From the NCBI GenBank assembly GCA_948566455.1, contig CAOYQO010000006.1, positions 62,001 to 126,000 of the forward strand: a DNA stretch of 64,000 nt. Reading direction: 5' to 3'. This document shows positions 35,900 through 44,407 of this stretch, piece by piece. The notes under the pieces are model-generated. The model saw only the letters and a program-made list of their open reading frames with translations. It did not search any database and was not told where the DNA came from. Each line of letters starts with the position of its first letter. The stretch's first letter is position 1. The stretch comes from an uncultured Phocaeicola sp. Lineage in GTDB: Bacteria > Bacteroidota > Bacteroidia > Bacteroidales > Bacteroidaceae. Both the position numbers and the translations under genes were made by a program.

Positions 35900-37645
35900 A
35901 TGAAGAGATTTTACTTTTTTTTAGGGTGGATATTCTTCCTGACAGGAGCCGTGTTGGCTCAGGATAAAATAGTAAAGCTGAAAATTGTAGAAACCAGCGA
36001 TATACATGGTAACTATTATCCTTATGACTTTATACTTCGACATGAGGCAGCGGGAAGTCTGGCGCGTGTGTATGAGTTTGTTCAGAAGGAACGTGAGACT
36101 TATAAGGATAACCTGTTGCTATTGGATAATGGAGATATTCTGCAAGGTCAGCCTTGCGCTTACTATTATAATTATATTGATACCATTTCTCTGCATCTGG
36201 CTGCCGAAGTGTTGAATTACATGAAGTATAATGCTGGTAACATGGGAAATCATGATGTGGAAACCGGGCGTGCTGTGTTTGATCGTTGGGTAGGTGATTG
36301 TAATTTTCCCATTTTAGGCGCCAATATCATTGATACGGTTACAGGGAAAACGCACTTTAAGCCTTATGAAGTATTGGAACGGGATGGTGTTAAGATTGTA
36401 GTGCTGGGAATGATTACTCCTGCTATTCCTGTGTGGTTGTCGGAAAACTTATGGAAAGGTCTGCGCTTTGATGATATGGAAGAGACAGCCCGCAAATGGA
36501 TGAAGATTATCCGTGAAAAAGAGAATCCGGATTTAGTAATCGGAATTTTCCATGCCGGACAAGATGCTCTGTTGATGGGTGGTAAATATCGTGAGAATGC
36601 TTCACTGGAAGTGGCTCGTAACGTTCCTGGTTTTGATATTGTTTTGATGGGACACGATCATACCCGTGAATTGAAGAAGATTAAAAATGTAGAGGGAGAC
36701 TCTGTGTTGATTATGGACCCGGCAAGTAAGGGAGGGGTTGTGGCGAATGCAGATGTTACTTTGAAATTGCGTAAGGGAAAAGTAGTCGAGAAACATATCA
36801 GCGGAGTGCTGACTGAGATGAAGAACTATACTGCAAACAAGGATTTTATGGCTCGTTTTGCTCCCCAGTTTAGTGATGTTCGGGATTTTGTGTCCAAGAA
36901 GATAGGAAGTTTCACTGAAACGATTTCTACGCGCCCTGCTTATTTCGGTTCTTCTGCTTTTATTGATTTAATCCATATGTTACAACTTGAAATCACGAAT
37001 GCAGAAATTTCTTTAGCTGCTCCTCTGTCGTATGATACCGAGATCAGCAAGGGTGATGTGTTTGTAAGCGATATGTTCAATCTGTATAAGTATGAAAATA
37101 TGCTTTATACTATGAAGTTGTCCGGTAAGGAGATAAAAGATGCATTGGAGATGTCGTATGATTTGTGGACAAACCAGATGAAATCTCCTGATGACCATTT
37201 GTTGCTGCTTCGTGAGAAGCGTCGTGAAGGGGCAACGGATCGTGCTTCATTCAAAAACTTCAGCTTCAATTTTGATTCGGCTGCCGGTATCATTTATACG
37301 GTGGATGTAACGAAACCCAAGGGAGAAAAGGTGACTATAACCAGTATGGCGGACGGAACTCCTTTCTCTTTGGATAAAATGTATAAAGTAGCACTGAATT
37401 CCTACCGCGGTAATGGTGGAGGAGAATTATTGACTAAGGGCTCCGGTATTTCTCAGGATGAATTGAAAGATCGTATCCTGTACTCTACGGATAAAGATTT
37501 GCGTTATTACCTGATGCAATATATAGAGAAGAAGGGTGTGATTGAGCCACATGCGTTGGGACAATGGAAGTTTATTCCGGAAGAATGGGTGGAGCCTGCT
37601 GCTAAACGGGATTATGAGTACTTGTTTGGAAAAGTGGAAAAATAA
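35900..37645 (+). CDS. secreted 5'-nucleotidase/2',3'-cyclic phosphodiesterase-type metallophosphatase
   Basis: 581 residues with a signal peptide (MKRFYFFLGWIFFLTGAVLAQ). N-terminal calcineurin-like phosphoesterase with ETSDIHGNYYP near 30, DNGDILQG near 75, GNHDVETG near 115 and MGHDHTREL near 245. The C-terminal 5_nucleotid_C domain includes SYRGNGGGELLTKGSG near 495. It probably dephosphorylates nucleotides in the periplasm to recover nucleoside and phosphate. Cotranscription with a sensor kinase suggests that the kinase senses a related ligand, which is inference. Confidence 0.9.
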   Translation: MKRFYFFLGWIFFLTGAVLAQDKIVKLKIVETSDIHGNYYPYDFILRHEAAGSLARVYEFVQKERETYKDNLLLLDNGDILQGQPCAYYYNYIDTISLHLAAEVLNYMKYNAGNMGNHDVETGRAVFDRWVGDCNFPILGANIIDTVTGKTHFKPYEVLERDGVKIVVLGMITPAIPVWLSENLWKGLRFDDMEETARKWMKIIREKENPDLVIGIFHAGQDALLMGGKYRENASLEVARNVPGFDIVLMGHDHTRELKKIKNVEGDSVLIMDPASKGGVVANADVTLKLRKGKVVEKHISGVLTEMKNYTANKDFMARFAPQFSDVRDFVSKKIGSFTETISTRPAYFGSSAFIDLIHMLQLEITNAEISLAAPLSYDTEISKGDVFVSDMFNLYKYENMLYTMKLSGKEIKDALEMSYDLWTNQMKSPDDHLLLLREKRREGATDRASFKNFSFNFDSAAGIIYTVDVTKPKGEKVTITSMADGTPFSLDKMYKVALNSYRGNGGGELLTKGSGISQDELKDRILYSTDKDLRYYLMQYIEKKGVIEPHALGQWKFIPEEWVEPAAKRDYEYLFGKVEK

Positions 37646-37649
37646 TCAC

Positions 37650-37657
37650 TATCTTTG
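37650..37657 (+). promoter_or_regulatory. -7 element for the His-rich protein and TonB receptor
   Basis: TATCTTTG, full consensus, starting 5 bp after the nucleotidase stop. It places the transcription start near 37664, which excludes the TTG at 37655 as a start codon. Confidence 0.65.
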
Positions 37658-37687
37658 CAGTCGCAATTTTTAATAGACTGTAGGGAC

Positions 37688-38029
37688 GTGAATAAAAAGA
37701 TAAAGAGAATTATAGGGGCTGTATGTTTGTTGGTGCTGTTTGTGGCATATCAGACAAGTATTACAGCCTTTACTCATGTCCATTACGTCAATGGAGTGCT
37801 GATTACCCACTCGCATCCATTTCACGGTAAGCACACGCACTCTAAAAGTGAACTTGTCGTTATAGGTCGTTTGTCAACTTTCCAATCTCCGGAGGTTGAT
37901 GTATATGAAGAACTGCACCCTATGCGGATACTTCTGGCTATGCTGGAAGCGGAAAAACTAACATCCTTGGTAAAGGAAGAATGGGGGCAGGTCGTTTCTC
38001 TTCGCGCTCCGCCGGCATTCGCGGCATAA
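37688..38029 (+). CDS. small His-rich exported/membrane protein upstream of TonB receptor
   Basis: 113 residues from GTG at 37688; a TTG at 37655 overlaps the -7 element and is rejected. An N-terminal hydrophobic segment (IIGAVCLLVLFVAYQ) is followed by a histidine cluster: FTHVHYVNG, ITHSHPFHGKHTHSK. This suggests metal binding in the periplasm, such as zinc, copper or iron. The tail is acidic, then hydrophobic. It precedes a TonB receptor by 119 bp, so a role in metal handling with that receptor is plausible. The family is not named with confidence. Confidence 0.75.
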   Translation: MNKKIKRIIGAVCLLVLFVAYQTSITAFTHVHYVNGVLITHSHPFHGKHTHSKSELVVIGRLSTFQSPEVDVYEELHPMRILLAMLEAEKLTSLVKEEWGQVVSLRAPPAFAA

Positions 38030-38082
38030 TCTTTTATCAAGCTTTCAGCTTGGAAAGCTACCGGTTAATATACCGAAAGGTA

Positions 38083-38110
38083 CTTGTAGGTTGTAGCTCG
38101 TAGCTTGTCA
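38083..38110 (+). repeat. four heptanucleotide units before the TonB receptor gene
   Basis: Units read cttgtag, gttgtag, ctcgtag, cttgtca. Same 7-bp period as other tracts in the window. Confidence 0.5.
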
Positions 38111-38148
38111 CTCATATTTTCAATACATACATTTTTGAGCGCAAATTA

Positions 38149-40470
38149 ATGAAAAAACATATACTTGCGTTGGTGCTTACTATGGTTTGCATCAGCCTCT
38201 ATGCCGTAAATCCTATAAAGGAAGGCAACATGATTTCCGGTCACGTGATAGTGAAAGGAACAGAAGAAAATATACCCTATGCAACTATATTAATCAAAGA
38301 AAGCGGTCAGGGAACAGTCTCTAATGAAGAAGGTCAGTTCGAATTCCGTAAACTTCCTGTCGGGAAATACACGCTTCGCGTATCAGCGGTAGGTTATAAG
38401 ACGCAGGAAAAAGAGGTAACTGTCAGTAAAGACTTTACTGCAGTCATACATTTCCAGATGCAGGAAGAGAGTTTCATGACGGATGAAGTAGTGGTATCTG
38501 CCAACCGTAATGAAGTGAGCCGTAAGGACGCTCCGGTAGTTGTCAATGTGATGAGTGCCAAGCTCTTTGAGATGGTGAATTCTACAGATTTGGCAAAGAC
38601 GCTGAACTACCAGTCCGGCCTGCGTGTGGAGAACAACTGTCAGAACTGCGGTTTTCCACAAGTACGTATCAATGGTCTGGAAGGTCCTTATTCTCAGATA
38701 TTAATAAATAGCCGTCCTATCATCAGTGCCCTTAGCGGGGTATATGGACTGGAACAGATTCCTGTGAATATGATAGAGCGTGTGGAGGTAGTGCGTGGTG
38801 GTGGTTCTGCTCTGTTCGGAGCGAATGCAGTAGGTGGTACTATCAATATCATTACTAAAGATCCTATCAGTAATTCTTTTCAGGTATCGAGCATGTTTTC
38901 GTGCATGGATGGAAAATCGTGGGAACAATATATGGGTGGTAACGTCTCCCTGGTTGCAAAAGATAATTCTTACGGTATCGCGCTGTATGAAAGCTATCGT
39001 AACCGTAACCCTTATGATCGTGATGATGATGGTTTCTCCGAACTTGGTAAACTGAATATGAATACTTTCGGTTTCCGTGCTTACTATCGCCCTACGCACT
39101 TCAGCCGTATCAATCTGGAATACCATACTACTAATGAGTTCCGTCGTGGTGGTAATAAATTTGATCTGCAACCGCATGAGTCGGATATTACAGAGCAAAC
39201 TAAGCACATTATTAATAGTGGTGGTGCCAGCTACGATTTATTCTGGCGTGAATATAAGCATAAGATTTCTCTTTATGGTTCTATTCAGCATACGGATAGA
39301 AACAGTTATTATGGAGCGCAACAGGACATGAATGCTTATGGTAAAACGGATGATCTGACCTGGGTAGCCGGTGGCATGTATGTAGGCAATATGAACAACT
39401 GCTTCTTTGCTCCTGCTACTTTTACCGGTGGCCTTGAATATCAGAATAACTCCCTGCATGATGTCATGACTGGTTATCATCGTGATATGAAGCAGGATGT
39501 ACGCATAGCCAGCGCCTTTGTTCAGAATGAATGGAAGATGCGTCAGCTCACTATGCTGGTGGGTGCCCGCCTCGATAAGCACAACCTGATAGACAAGTTG
39601 ATTTTCAGCCCGCGTATCAATTTCCTTTATAAACCGACTGAGGATTTCCAGGCACGTTTGACGTATTCTACCGGTTTCCGTGCACCGCAAGCTTATGATG
39701 AAGATTTGCATGTGACAGCTGTAGGTGGTGAAGGTGTTCAGATTAAGTTGGCTGATAACCTCCGTGAAGAGCGTTCCAACAGTTATAGTGGCTCTGTGGA
39801 CTGGAGTACACATCTCGGACATTGGCAAGCGAATATTTTGCTGGAAGTTTTTTATACTGACCTGCGCCATGTGTTCGTATTAGAAGATATCGGTAAGGAT
39901 GATAACGGGGATAAAATCAAAGAACGTCGTAACGGTAGTGGTGCACGGGTATATGGTGTCAATCTGGATGCCAAATTGGCTCATGGCAAAGAAGCACAAT
40001 TCCAGTTGGGATTCACCGCACAACGTAGCCGTTATATGGATGCCGAGGTCTGGACCAAAGTGGATGGTGAAGAATTAACTACCAAGCGCATGATGCGTAC
40101 ACCGGATTATTATGGCTATTTCACTTTCTCTTCCGCACCATTGAAAAACTTCGATTTCTCTTTGTCAGGCATCTATACCGGAAAGATGATCGTTCCTCAC
40201 TATGCTCCGGTGGATGCCCCGGAAGGTGCGTTTTGCAATATTGAAAAAGACCGTATGGAGAATACTCCCGATTTCTTTGATCTCAATCTGAAGTTAAATT
40301 ATACCTTTGTTTTGCGTGATCACATCAAGTTGCAACTCAATGCAGGTGTACAGAATATCTTCAACAGCTTCCAGAAAGACCTGGATAAAGGTGAGTTCCG
40401 TGATTCCGGTTATTTTTACGGACCAACGCAACCAAGGACATTCTTTATCGGCTTTAAATTTATGAATTAG
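38149..40470 (+). CDS. TonB-dependent receptor with carboxypeptidase-like regulatory domain
   Basis: 773 residues. A signal peptide is followed by a carboxypeptidase-regulatory-like domain (residues about 28-105), a plug with VVSANRNEVSRKDAPV near 115, RINGLEGPYSQ near 170 and EVVRGGGSALFGANAVGGTINI near 205, then the beta-barrel ending in FFIGFKFMN. A CxxC pair, NNCQNCGFPQ, sits in the plug, which with the His-rich neighbour suggests a metal or metal-chelate substrate. There is no SusD partner, so it is not a polysaccharide uptake pair. Smaller than SusC proteins (about 1000 residues). Confidence 0.9.
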   Translation: MKKHILALVLTMVCISLYAVNPIKEGNMISGHVIVKGTEENIPYATILIKESGQGTVSNEEGQFEFRKLPVGKYTLRVSAVGYKTQEKEVTVSKDFTAVIHFQMQEESFMTDEVVVSANRNEVSRKDAPVVVNVMSAKLFEMVNSTDLAKTLNYQSGLRVENNCQNCGFPQVRINGLEGPYSQILINSRPIISALSGVYGLEQIPVNMIERVEVVRGGGSALFGANAVGGTINIITKDPISNSFQVSSMFSCMDGKSWEQYMGGNVSLVAKDNSYGIALYESYRNRNPYDRDDDGFSELGKLNMNTFGFRAYYRPTHFSRINLEYHTTNEFRRGGNKFDLQPHESDITEQTKHIINSGGASYDLFWREYKHKISLYGSIQHTDRNSYYGAQQDMNAYGKTDDLTWVAGGMYVGNMNNCFFAPATFTGGLEYQNNSLHDVMTGYHRDMKQDVRIASAFVQNEWKMRQLTMLVGARLDKHNLIDKLIFSPRINFLYKPTEDFQARLTYSTGFRAPQAYDEDLHVTAVGGEGVQIKLADNLREERSNSYSGSVDWSTHLGHWQANILLEVFYTDLRHVFVLEDIGKDDNGDKIKERRNGSGARVYGVNLDAKLAHGKEAQFQLGFTAQRSRYMDAEVWTKVDGEELTTKRMMRTPDYYGYFTFSSAPLKNFDFSLSGIYTGKMIVPHYAPVDAPEGAFCNIEKDRMENTPDFFDLNLKLNYTFVLRDHIKLQLNAGVQNIFNSFQKDLDKGEFRDSGYFYGPTQPRTFFIGFKFMN

Positions 40471-40517
40471 GCTGAGGTCTAAATTTAATATTGCAAGTGT
40501 TTGCAAAATTATTGCAT

Positions 40518-40563
40518 GGGCTTATGAATTTATTGCAAGAGCATAATTTCATAAGCCCTTTCT
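40518..40563 (+). terminator. hairpin terminator after the TonB receptor gene
   Basis: An 11-bp stem GGGCTTATGAA (40518-40528) with its complement (40548-40558), a 19-nt loop, then a short T-rich run. Confidence 0.65.
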
Positions 40564-40626
40564 TGTAGAAATGTTCCCTTTTTCTTTTTTTAGGATATTT
40601 CGGACGGTTTTCAGCGAAATATTGCT

Positions 40627-40634
40627 TAAGTTTG
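40627..40634 (+). promoter_or_regulatory. -7 element for the AraC-type regulator
   Basis: TAAGTTTG fits TAnnTTTG and lies 21 bp before the start codon, giving a short leader. Confidence 0.55.
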
Positions 40635-40655
40635 CCACGCAAATAAGAAAGGGAG

Positions 40656-41528
40656 ATGAAAAATATAAAGAACGTAGATATTGCAACTATTCGCCGTTTT
40701 CCGGCAATGGATTTTATTGGGAATGATTTTGCCATATTCGACAATATAGGAGATATCCCTTTGTTCGGTTATCCTACACGCCTGAATGCGTCCTGTCTGA
40801 CACTCTGCATGAAAGGGTATTGCAAGATACGTATCAATCTGAAAGAACATGAACTTACCGAAGGTGTTCTTGTGGTTACTTTGCCTGAACAGATTTTGCA
40901 GCAGGTGGAGCGTTCGGATGATTTCACCGGTGTTTTTATAGTTGTCTCCGGTCAGTTTATAGATGATGTGCTCCCCACGGTACAGCAGTTATTCCCTCTG
41001 TTTTTTATGATTAAAGAGCAGCCCTGTGTACGCCTCAATCCGGAACAAATGGAGGCTGTGCAGGAGTATTACTCTTTCCTTCAAAAGAAGGTAAAACTGA
41101 AAGACAATCCTTTCCGTAAAGAGATTACTCAAGGATTGATACTGTCTCTTTTCTATGAGATATATAGCATCTATCAAGGCAATGAGCCTACTGTCAGAAA
41201 AGTAAAAAGCAGGAAAGAGGATCTTTTTGAGCGTTTTGTCCGTGCAATTACAGAGTCGTACAAACAGGAACGCAGTGTTGCCTATTATGCCGACAAAATG
41301 TTTCTGACAGCCAAGCATCTTTCTACAGCTGTAAAAGAAGTCAGTGGAAAGACTGCCGGAGAATGGATAGACAGTCTTGTAATTTTGGAAGCTAAAGCTT
41401 TGTTGAAATCTTCCGAAATGAGCATTCAGGAAATCTCCGATGAACTGCATTTTGCTAACCAGTCTTTCTTTGGCAAATATTTCAAGCATCACACCGGAAT
41501 GTCTCCAAAAGAATATCGTAAGCAATAG
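40656..41528 (+). CDS. AraC-family transcriptional regulator
   Basis: 290 residues. The N-terminal half is a cupin-like effector domain (ASCLTLCMKGYCKIRINLKEHELTEG split over residues 40-75). The C-terminal AraC HTH has two helix-turn-helix motifs: SVAYYADKMFLTAKHLSTAVKEVSG near 207 (in two parts) and ISDELHFANQSFFGKYFKHHTGMSPKEYR near the end. The likely targets are the TonB receptor operon upstream or the creatininase-family gene downstream. It has its own promoter. Confidence 0.92.
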   Translation: MKNIKNVDIATIRRFPAMDFIGNDFAIFDNIGDIPLFGYPTRLNASCLTLCMKGYCKIRINLKEHELTEGVLVVTLPEQILQQVERSDDFTGVFIVVSGQFIDDVLPTVQQLFPLFFMIKEQPCVRLNPEQMEAVQEYYSFLQKKVKLKDNPFRKEITQGLILSLFYEIYSIYQGNEPTVRKVKSRKEDLFERFVRAITESYKQERSVAYYADKMFLTAKHLSTAVKEVSGKTAGEWIDSLVILEAKALLKSSEMSIQEISDELHFANQSFFGKYFKHHTGMSPKEYRKQ

Positions 41529-41550
41529 TACACAGTGTCGGAATATTCTT

Positions 41551-41558
41551 TATTTTTG
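41551..41558 (+). promoter_or_regulatory. -7 element for the creatininase-family gene
   Basis: TATTTTTG matches TAnnTTTG, 32 bp before the start codon and just after the AraC gene. Confidence 0.55.
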
Positions 41559-41590
41559 CAGGTATCAAATACCCCCAAAAATAAGAAAAC

Positions 41591-42352
41591 ATGGAAAAAA
41601 GAGAAATTGACCTTACTGTTTCCTGCTATGGAAAAGTGAAGGATGTGAAGTATGATGCCGTTATACTTCCCTGGGGCGCAACAGAGCCTCATAACTTACA
41701 TCTTCCGTATCTCACCGATTGCATTTTGCCCCATGACATTGCTGTAGACGCTGCTATGCTGGCACTGAAACGTTCCGGTGTACGTTGTATGGTGATGCCT
41801 CCTGTACCATTCGGTGCCCACAACCCCGGGCAGCGTGAACTTCCCTTCTGCATACATACCCGTTATGCCACCCAACAGGCTATTTTGGAAGATATTGTCG
41901 CTTCTCTTTATGCTCAGGGTATGCGTAAACTGATTATTGTCAGTGGACATGGCGGGAATAATTTCAAAGGTATGATACGCGACCTTGCCTTTAGCTATCC
42001 GGACTTCCTGATTATTGCTACCGACTGGTTTAGCCTCGTTCCCACGAAAGATTATTTTGAAGCTGAAATAGATGACCATGCCGGTGAGCAGGAAACTTCC
42101 GTAATGATGTACTATCATCCGGAGCTGGTAAATCTGAATGAGGCAGGTGATGGGGATTCTAAGCCTTTTGCTATTTCTTCATTGAACGAAAAGCTGGGAT
42201 GGGCACCGCGCCATTGGGATAAAGCTACAGTGGATAGCGGGGTAGGGAACCCCAAGAAAGCTTCGGCTGAGAAAGGTGAACGCTATGTGAAACCTATTAT
42301 CGAAAAGCTTGCCAAGCTCTTCACGGAAGTAGGGCAGGGTGAACTTTACTAA
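41591..42352 (+). CDS. creatininase-family amidohydrolase
   Basis: 253 residues, the normal size. Metal and catalytic motifs are WGATEPHNLHLPYLTD near 30, GHNPGQ-like PFGAHNPGQRELPF near 75, SGHGGNN near 117 and DDHAGEQETS near 157. The family includes creatininase and the MftE/ArfB group that hydrolyse cyclic amides or formamides using two metal ions. Cytoplasmic. Creatinine as substrate should not be assumed. The gene stands alone with its own promoter and a terminator downstream. Confidence 0.9.
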   Translation: MEKREIDLTVSCYGKVKDVKYDAVILPWGATEPHNLHLPYLTDCILPHDIAVDAAMLALKRSGVRCMVMPPVPFGAHNPGQRELPFCIHTRYATQQAILEDIVASLYAQGMRKLIIVSGHGGNNFKGMIRDLAFSYPDFLIIATDWFSLVPTKDYFEAEIDDHAGEQETSVMMYYHPELVNLNEAGDGDSKPFAISSLNEKLGWAPRHWDKATVDSGVGNPKKASAEKGERYVKPIIEKLAKLFTEVGQGELY

Positions 42353-42365
42353 GTAAAATAAAACG

Positions 42366-42404
42366 GGCGGTCCGGTAAGAAATACTTTTCTTAACTGAAC
42401 CGCC
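42366..42404. terminator. hairpin between convergent genes
   Basis: GGCGGT (42366-42371) pairs with ACCGCC (42399-42404), with an inner AAGAA/TTCTT pairing. It lies between the creatininase-family gene and the oppositely oriented lipoprotein gene and may serve both. Confidence 0.6.
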
Positions 42405-42430
42405 TTGTTGCTTATACTGAGATGAAAAGC

Positions 42431-42838
42431 TTACTTATCTATCGACATTAGCCATTTACCATCTCTTTTCACCATCGATTGCGTACCTTCTTGTGTTTCT
42501 CCGTTTCCGTAGGTTTGCTTTATCTTTACAGTTGCTGTGTTTCCATCTTCCGATATTTCTTCCGATAGAATCTCAATACTTTTCAGTCCACCCATTTTTT
42601 CATACTCTTTGCCCACTTTATCTCTTAATAAGGCAACGAATCCTGCTTTTTGCTCTTTCAGTTTATCAGCAGTTTCGCTGTCATCCAAAGCAATGCCATC
42701 TACAAACTTTTCATAGTCACCTTTGATAAGGTAGTTGCTATACTTCTTCATCGCATCTCCCGGACTACTGGAAGAGGAGCAAGCTGCCATCATAAACATA
42801 GCCATAACCATCAGACTAAAATAAAATACCTTTTTCAT
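42431..42838 (-). CDS. small lipoprotein, DUF4878-like
   Basis: 135 residues. A lipoprotein signal peptide ends at MMAACSSSSS (Cys near 20). The rest resembles DUF4878/NTF2-like lipoproteins: DAMKKYSNYLIKGDYEKFV near 27, and a C-terminal strand KRDGKWLMSIDK typical of the fold. Function unknown; exposed on a membrane by lipidation. It lies 29 bp downstream of the next minus-strand gene (ending at 42868), and no promoter of its own was recognised, so cotranscription is possible. Confidence 0.85.
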   Translation of the reverse strand: MKKVFYFSLMVMAMFMMAACSSSSSPGDAMKKYSNYLIKGDYEKFVDGIALDDSETADKLKEQKAGFVALLRDKVGKEYEKMGGLKSIEILSEEISEDGNTATVKIKQTYGNGETQEGTQSMVKRDGKWLMSIDK

Positions 42839-42867
42839 ACGCTTTTTTTTAAATGATTAATGTGTAT

Positions 42868-43500
42868 TTAAAAATAGTATATCAAACAGAGGCGCTTACT
42901 CTGTGCAATATCGTTAGGCAGGAGATAATCTCCTTTGAATCCCGGAATATTCACGTGACTGATACGTCCCTCAGGCAAGTCTATTCCTTGTTTTTTGTAT
43001 ACGAAATCAATCAGTTCCGTACAGTACATTCGCGTTGTATCTGCCAGATTATAATCATGGTCGAATAGTACATGGGCATGATATAACCGTTCTGCCTGTA
43101 CTGCTGCTCTGTATGCGCTTGCAGAATCCTCTGCTATACGCATAATGGCCCCGTTAATAGCTTTTCTTTCTTCAAAAAACACTTCAACTGTCTCCATTTT
43201 TACACGATCCGGATCGTCTTTGAAATCCGGTTCGCCGGGCACAGCATGTATCACATACCATTGTCCGTCTTTCTTCTTCAGGATGCCGGTATGCGAATAC
43301 GTTCCTTCACGGTCTGCAGCCAGCACCACTCTACTTGTAATCCCTGTTCCTCTTCTGAAAGCGATATCTCCATCCCGAAATAATTCCTGTGGCAATTGCA
43401 GCAGGCGGGTCTTTTTATCAGGACTTCCCTGGCATCCCGCCAGTATAAGTGTGAACAACAGCGTTATTTTTAGTAGTGCTACGTGTGGCTTCATTTCCAT
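42868..43500 (-). CDS. YiiX/YebB-like NlpC/P60-fold cysteine hydrolase, lipoprotein
   Basis: 210 residues. A lipoprotein signal ends at LILAGCQGS (Cys near 23). Permuted NlpC/P60 features are DGDIAFRRG near 43, the His in TYSHTGIL near 68 and the Cys in MYCTELIDFVYKK near 158. Such YiiX-type enzymes cleave amide bonds in peptidoglycan or lipids. The first Met is at 43500; a second at 43494 (MKPHVALL) is a stronger signal-peptide start. A -7-like TATATTTG at 43506-43513 would give an almost leaderless mRNA. Confidence 0.85.
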   Translation of the reverse strand: MEMKPHVALLKITLLFTLILAGCQGSPDKKTRLLQLPQELFRDGDIAFRRGTGITSRVVLAADREGTYSHTGILKKKDGQWYVIHAVPGEPDFKDDPDRVKMETVEVFFEERKAINGAIMRIAEDSASAYRAAVQAERLYHAHVLFDHDYNLADTTRMYCTELIDFVYKKQGIDLPEGRISHVNIPGFKGDYLLPNDIAQSKRLCLIYYF

Positions 43501-43566
43501 TAATACAAATATATGAATAAGTTTGCATTACTACACGTTTTTTAAATGAATTTTGTGGAGTGAACG

Positions 43567-43671
43567 AAAAAAGAGGTAACAACCTCTATACATTGTTACC
43601 TCTTTTTTAATCTATACCCTAAAAACTAATCTCTTTCCTTATAAAAACTAATTCTATTTCTTTTTTGATGG
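43567..43671 (-). ncRNA. candidate small RNA ending in a strong terminator
   Basis: A minus-strand promoter (-7 at 43674-43681) would start transcription near 43671. About 65 bases later comes a 15-bp perfect stem (43594-43608 with 43567-43581) ending in six U. No start codon gives a coding frame in between. The expected transcript is about 105 nt. An FNR-type box lies about 40 bp upstream of the predicted start. The hairpin could also terminate the Crp/Fnr gene transcript, which runs the same way. Confidence 0.45.
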
Positions 43672-43673
43672 CG

Positions 43674-43717
43674 CAAAGTTAGAGAGTTCTTGGGGAATAT
43701 GATTTGATATAAATCAA
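43674..43717 (-). promoter_or_regulatory. promoter with FNR-type box before the candidate small RNA
   Basis: The minus strand has TAACTTTG (43674-43681). The sequence TTGAT-ATAA-ATCAA at 43704-43717 is a full FNR consensus, separated by 22 bp from the -7 element. The same 22-bp spacing is found at the MATE gene promoter. Confidence 0.55.
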
Positions 43718-43743
43718 AAAAATGTAGATTCATATTGTCTTTT

Positions 43744-44328
43744 TTACAGTATGCCCGAGCGTACCCGGCTAAGGGTTTCGGGCGTCATCAGCAAATAAGA
43801 TGCGATATGTGACAATGGTGCCCGTTTGATGACCTCCGGATGGGTATGCATCAGCATGTTGTAGCGTTCGCGTGCTGTTTCGAATCGCCAGGAGTCAGCT
43901 TTCACTTGAGATACGATGAGTGAGTACTCCAGTATCTTACGGTAGAACATATTGATTTCCCAGGAGATTTCTGTCAATCTCATGAATTTATCGTAGGGGA
44001 GGAGGTATACTGTGCAAGGTTCCAGAGCTTCTGCCATCAGGCGGGTAGGTTCTTGCTTCAATGTACTTTCTATGCAGATGATGACACAGCCTTCGTAGGA
44101 AAAGTGCTCGGTGACGTCTTTACCGTTTTTGTAATAGAACTGGCGCATCATGCCTTTACCCACAAATACCATGTGGTGGCAGACTTGCCCTTCCTTGAAT
44201 AGGAGTTCACCCTTTTCCAGCTCTTTGCGGATCAGAATATCTTCTATCAGTTTTCTACCCTCAGGTGCCATACCCGGATAACGGGAGTTCACAGTGGCAT
44301 TAACTGTTTCTTTTAATAGTGTATCCAT
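43744..44328 (-). CDS. Crp/Fnr-family transcriptional regulator
   Basis: 194 residues from ATG at 44328; a longer frame from 44424 would run through a promoter and is rejected. The cyclic-nucleotide-binding-like domain contains KELEKGELLFKEGQVCHH near 37. The winged HTH ends in MTPETLSRVRSGIL, whose ETLSR matches the E-xx-S-R recognition helix of E. coli FNR, predicting TTGAT half-sites. No N-terminal cysteine cluster for an iron-sulphur centre is present, so the signal differs from FNR. An FNR-type palindrome lies in its own promoter, which suggests autoregulation. It follows the MATE gene on the same strand. Confidence 0.9.
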   Translation of the reverse strand: MDTLLKETVNATVNSRYPGMAPEGRKLIEDILIRKELEKGELLFKEGQVCHHMVFVGKGMMRQFYYKNGKDVTEHFSYEGCVIICIESTLKQEPTRLMAEALEPCTVYLLPYDKFMRLTEISWEINMFYRKILEYSLIVSQVKADSWRFETARERYNMLMHTHPEVIKRAPLSHIASYLLMTPETLSRVRSGIL

Positions 44329-44363
44329 AATTGTTCGCTGGTATTTATAACCGTTTCCGGGCA

Positions 44364-44398
44364 CAAAGGTACGAAAGATTTGATTTAAATCAAATCTT
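44364..44398 (-). promoter_or_regulatory. promoter and 24-bp palindrome before the Crp/Fnr gene
   Basis: The minus strand -7 element is TACCTTTG (44364-44371). Immediately upstream is a 24-bp perfect palindrome (44375-44398) whose centre, TTGAT-TTAA-ATCAA (44380-44393), is a full FNR box. The box lies between the -7 and -33 positions, where a bound protein would block polymerase, so repression by its own product is likely. Confidence 0.7.
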
Positions 44399-44407
44399 GT
44401 GAAATGA

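Noticed and set aside
37655..37687. TTG start giving an 11-residue longer His-rich protein
   Set aside because: The TTG lies within the -7 promoter element TATCTTTG, so it would not be on the mRNA.
39238..39870. 210-codon antisense frame in the TonB receptor gene
   Set aside because: Shadow of the receptor coding frame with no start context or family features.
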